This document shows positions 63,588-64,000 of a stretch of 64,000 nt of DNA, piece by piece. Source of the DNA: Planctomycetota bacterium (GTDB lineage Bacteria > Planctomycetota > Phycisphaerae > Phycisphaerales > UBA1924); contig JAFLCN010000010.1 in NCBI GenBank assembly GCA_017303555.1, positions 1 to 64,000 of the forward strand, in the 5' to 3' direction. Made by a program: the position numbers and the translations under genes. Every line of letters starts with the position of its first letter. Position 1 is the first letter of the stretch. Below the pieces are notes generated by a model. The model was not told the origin of the DNA and ran no database searches. It saw only the letters and a program-made list of their open reading frames with translations.

Positions 63588-64000
63588 TCGATGACGGTTC
63601 CCACGCCGAGCAGCGCCTCGGTGATCGGGCTGCGCCGGCGGGCATCGCCGATGACGACGCGCCGGACGCCACGCTCGAGCGCTTCACTCGCGCCGAGGAC
63701 CTTCTTCTTCATGCGCCCCTGTGCCGCGGACTGGGCGGCTTCGATCTGCGACTTGGGCAAGCGATCGATCAGCGACGATTCATCGGGGAACTTCGCGAGC
63801 AATCCCGGCACGTTGCTGAGGAGGAGCAGATTCCGGGCGCCGAGCGCTGCGGCGGTCATCGCCGCGGCGCGGTCTGCATCCACATTGATCGGTTCGCCCC
63901 CGAAACTCACGGCGGGCGGCGAAAGCACGGGAGTAAGCCCGGCATCGAGCAGCGTGCGGAGCAGGGTGACGTTCACCTCGCTGACCGCGCCCGTGAAATC
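63584..64000 (-). CDS. lysZ: [LysW]-aminoadipate kinase, ArgB-like amino acid kinase (C-terminal part, truncated by window)
   Basis: The 138 visible codons are the C-terminal part of an ArgB/LysZ-type amino acid kinase: DFTGAVSEVN, LLRTLLDAGLTPVLSPPAVSFGGEPINVDADRAAAMTAAAL, LLLLSNVPGLL, and the ending RVVIGDARRRSPITEALLGVGTVI. DFTGAVxEV and NVDADRAAA match the LysZ branch, which phosphorylates LysW-bound aminoadipate (or glutamate). The start is outside the window; the GTG at 63976 is internal. Its stop overlaps the lysK ATG, so the two are coupled. Confidence 0.88.
   Translation of the reverse strand, partial: DFTGAVSEVNVTLLRTLLDAGLTPVLSPPAVSFGGEPINVDADRAAAMTAAALGARNLLLLSNVPGLLAKFPDESSLIDRLPKSQIEAAQSAAQGRMKKKVLGASEALERGVRRVVIGDARRRSPITEALLGVGTVIE

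Noticed and set aside
63584..64000. argB rather than lysZ
   Set aside because: The DFTGAVSEVN segment and pairing with lysK favour the LysW-type kinase, but an ornithine pathway use cannot be excluded; kept as lysZ with reduced confidence.

Overview
This 64 kb window is a GC-rich bacterial chromosome segment, most probably from the Planctomycetota and plausibly from the class Phycisphaerae. Pointers are a small basic protein of the PVC superphylum (553-714), a GC-type dockerin-anchored protein (43993-44805), exported proteins ending in a short hydrophobic stretch plus RRRR, zinc-ribbon membrane proteins, DUF1559-like pseudopilins, and the end of a LysW-type lysine/ornithine pathway. No prophage, CRISPR array or rRNA operon is visible. 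There is one tRNA (tRNA-Asp, GTC).

Layout. 0-15 kb is mixed housekeeping: aminotransferase, HAD hydrolase, a lone CoA-transferase subunit A, a large thioredoxin-like secreted protein, nrdR, three small membrane or zinc-ribbon proteins, thrS, a secreted double aspartic protease and a PadR regulator. 15-18.6 kb holds two secreted or outer-membrane proteins. 18.9-27.2 kb is a complete high-affinity K+ uptake locus (small ORF-kdpF-kdpA-kdpB-kdpC-kdpD-kdpE), with an array of YTTATG half-sites at helical-turn spacing upstream that is a good candidate for the KdpE operator. 27-34 kb has tRNA-Asp, a coiled-coil membrane protein pair, accD-lnt-HEAT lipoprotein and rpe. 34-45 kb has a UDP-sugar pyrophosphorylase, an alpha/beta hydrolase, a pseudopilin, a spinster-type MFS transporter, a heavy-metal-associated lipoprotein, trpB and HEAT-repeat or dockerin proteins. 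45-55 kb has secretion/pilus parts (TPR lipoprotein, secretin, three pseudopilins) and an SPFH plus TFIIB-type zinc-ribbon pair.

The stretch from about 51.2 to 62.7 kb is unusual: it is loaded with repeats of several kinds. These are (i) three copies of a G-rich 36-39 bp palindromic element, one of them in frame inside lysK; (ii) four inverted-arm elements built on ACCACAGAG / CTCTGTGGT, plus three single arms, two of which have become coding sequence at gene ends; (iii) an IS200-like/REP-associated tyrosine transposase flanked by inverted REP-like hairpin doublets; (iv) a 7-bp tandem repeat; (v) a (CA)(CT) microsatellite inside an efflux operon and a (CTT)16 tract next to the lysK stop codon. 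The operon is an ABC-type tripartite exporter (HlyD-type adaptor, MacB-type ATPase and permease, NodT-type outer-membrane lipoprotein).

Functional connections: Lnt finishes lipoprotein acylation, and the window encodes several predicted lipoproteins, one directly overlapping lnt. The Kdp sensor-regulator pair is translationally coupled and encoded with its target pump. The secretin and pseudopilins probably serve one type II secretion or type IV pilus-like machine whose ATPase and inner-membrane parts lie elsewhere. All calls are made by reading the sequence; no database search was run.
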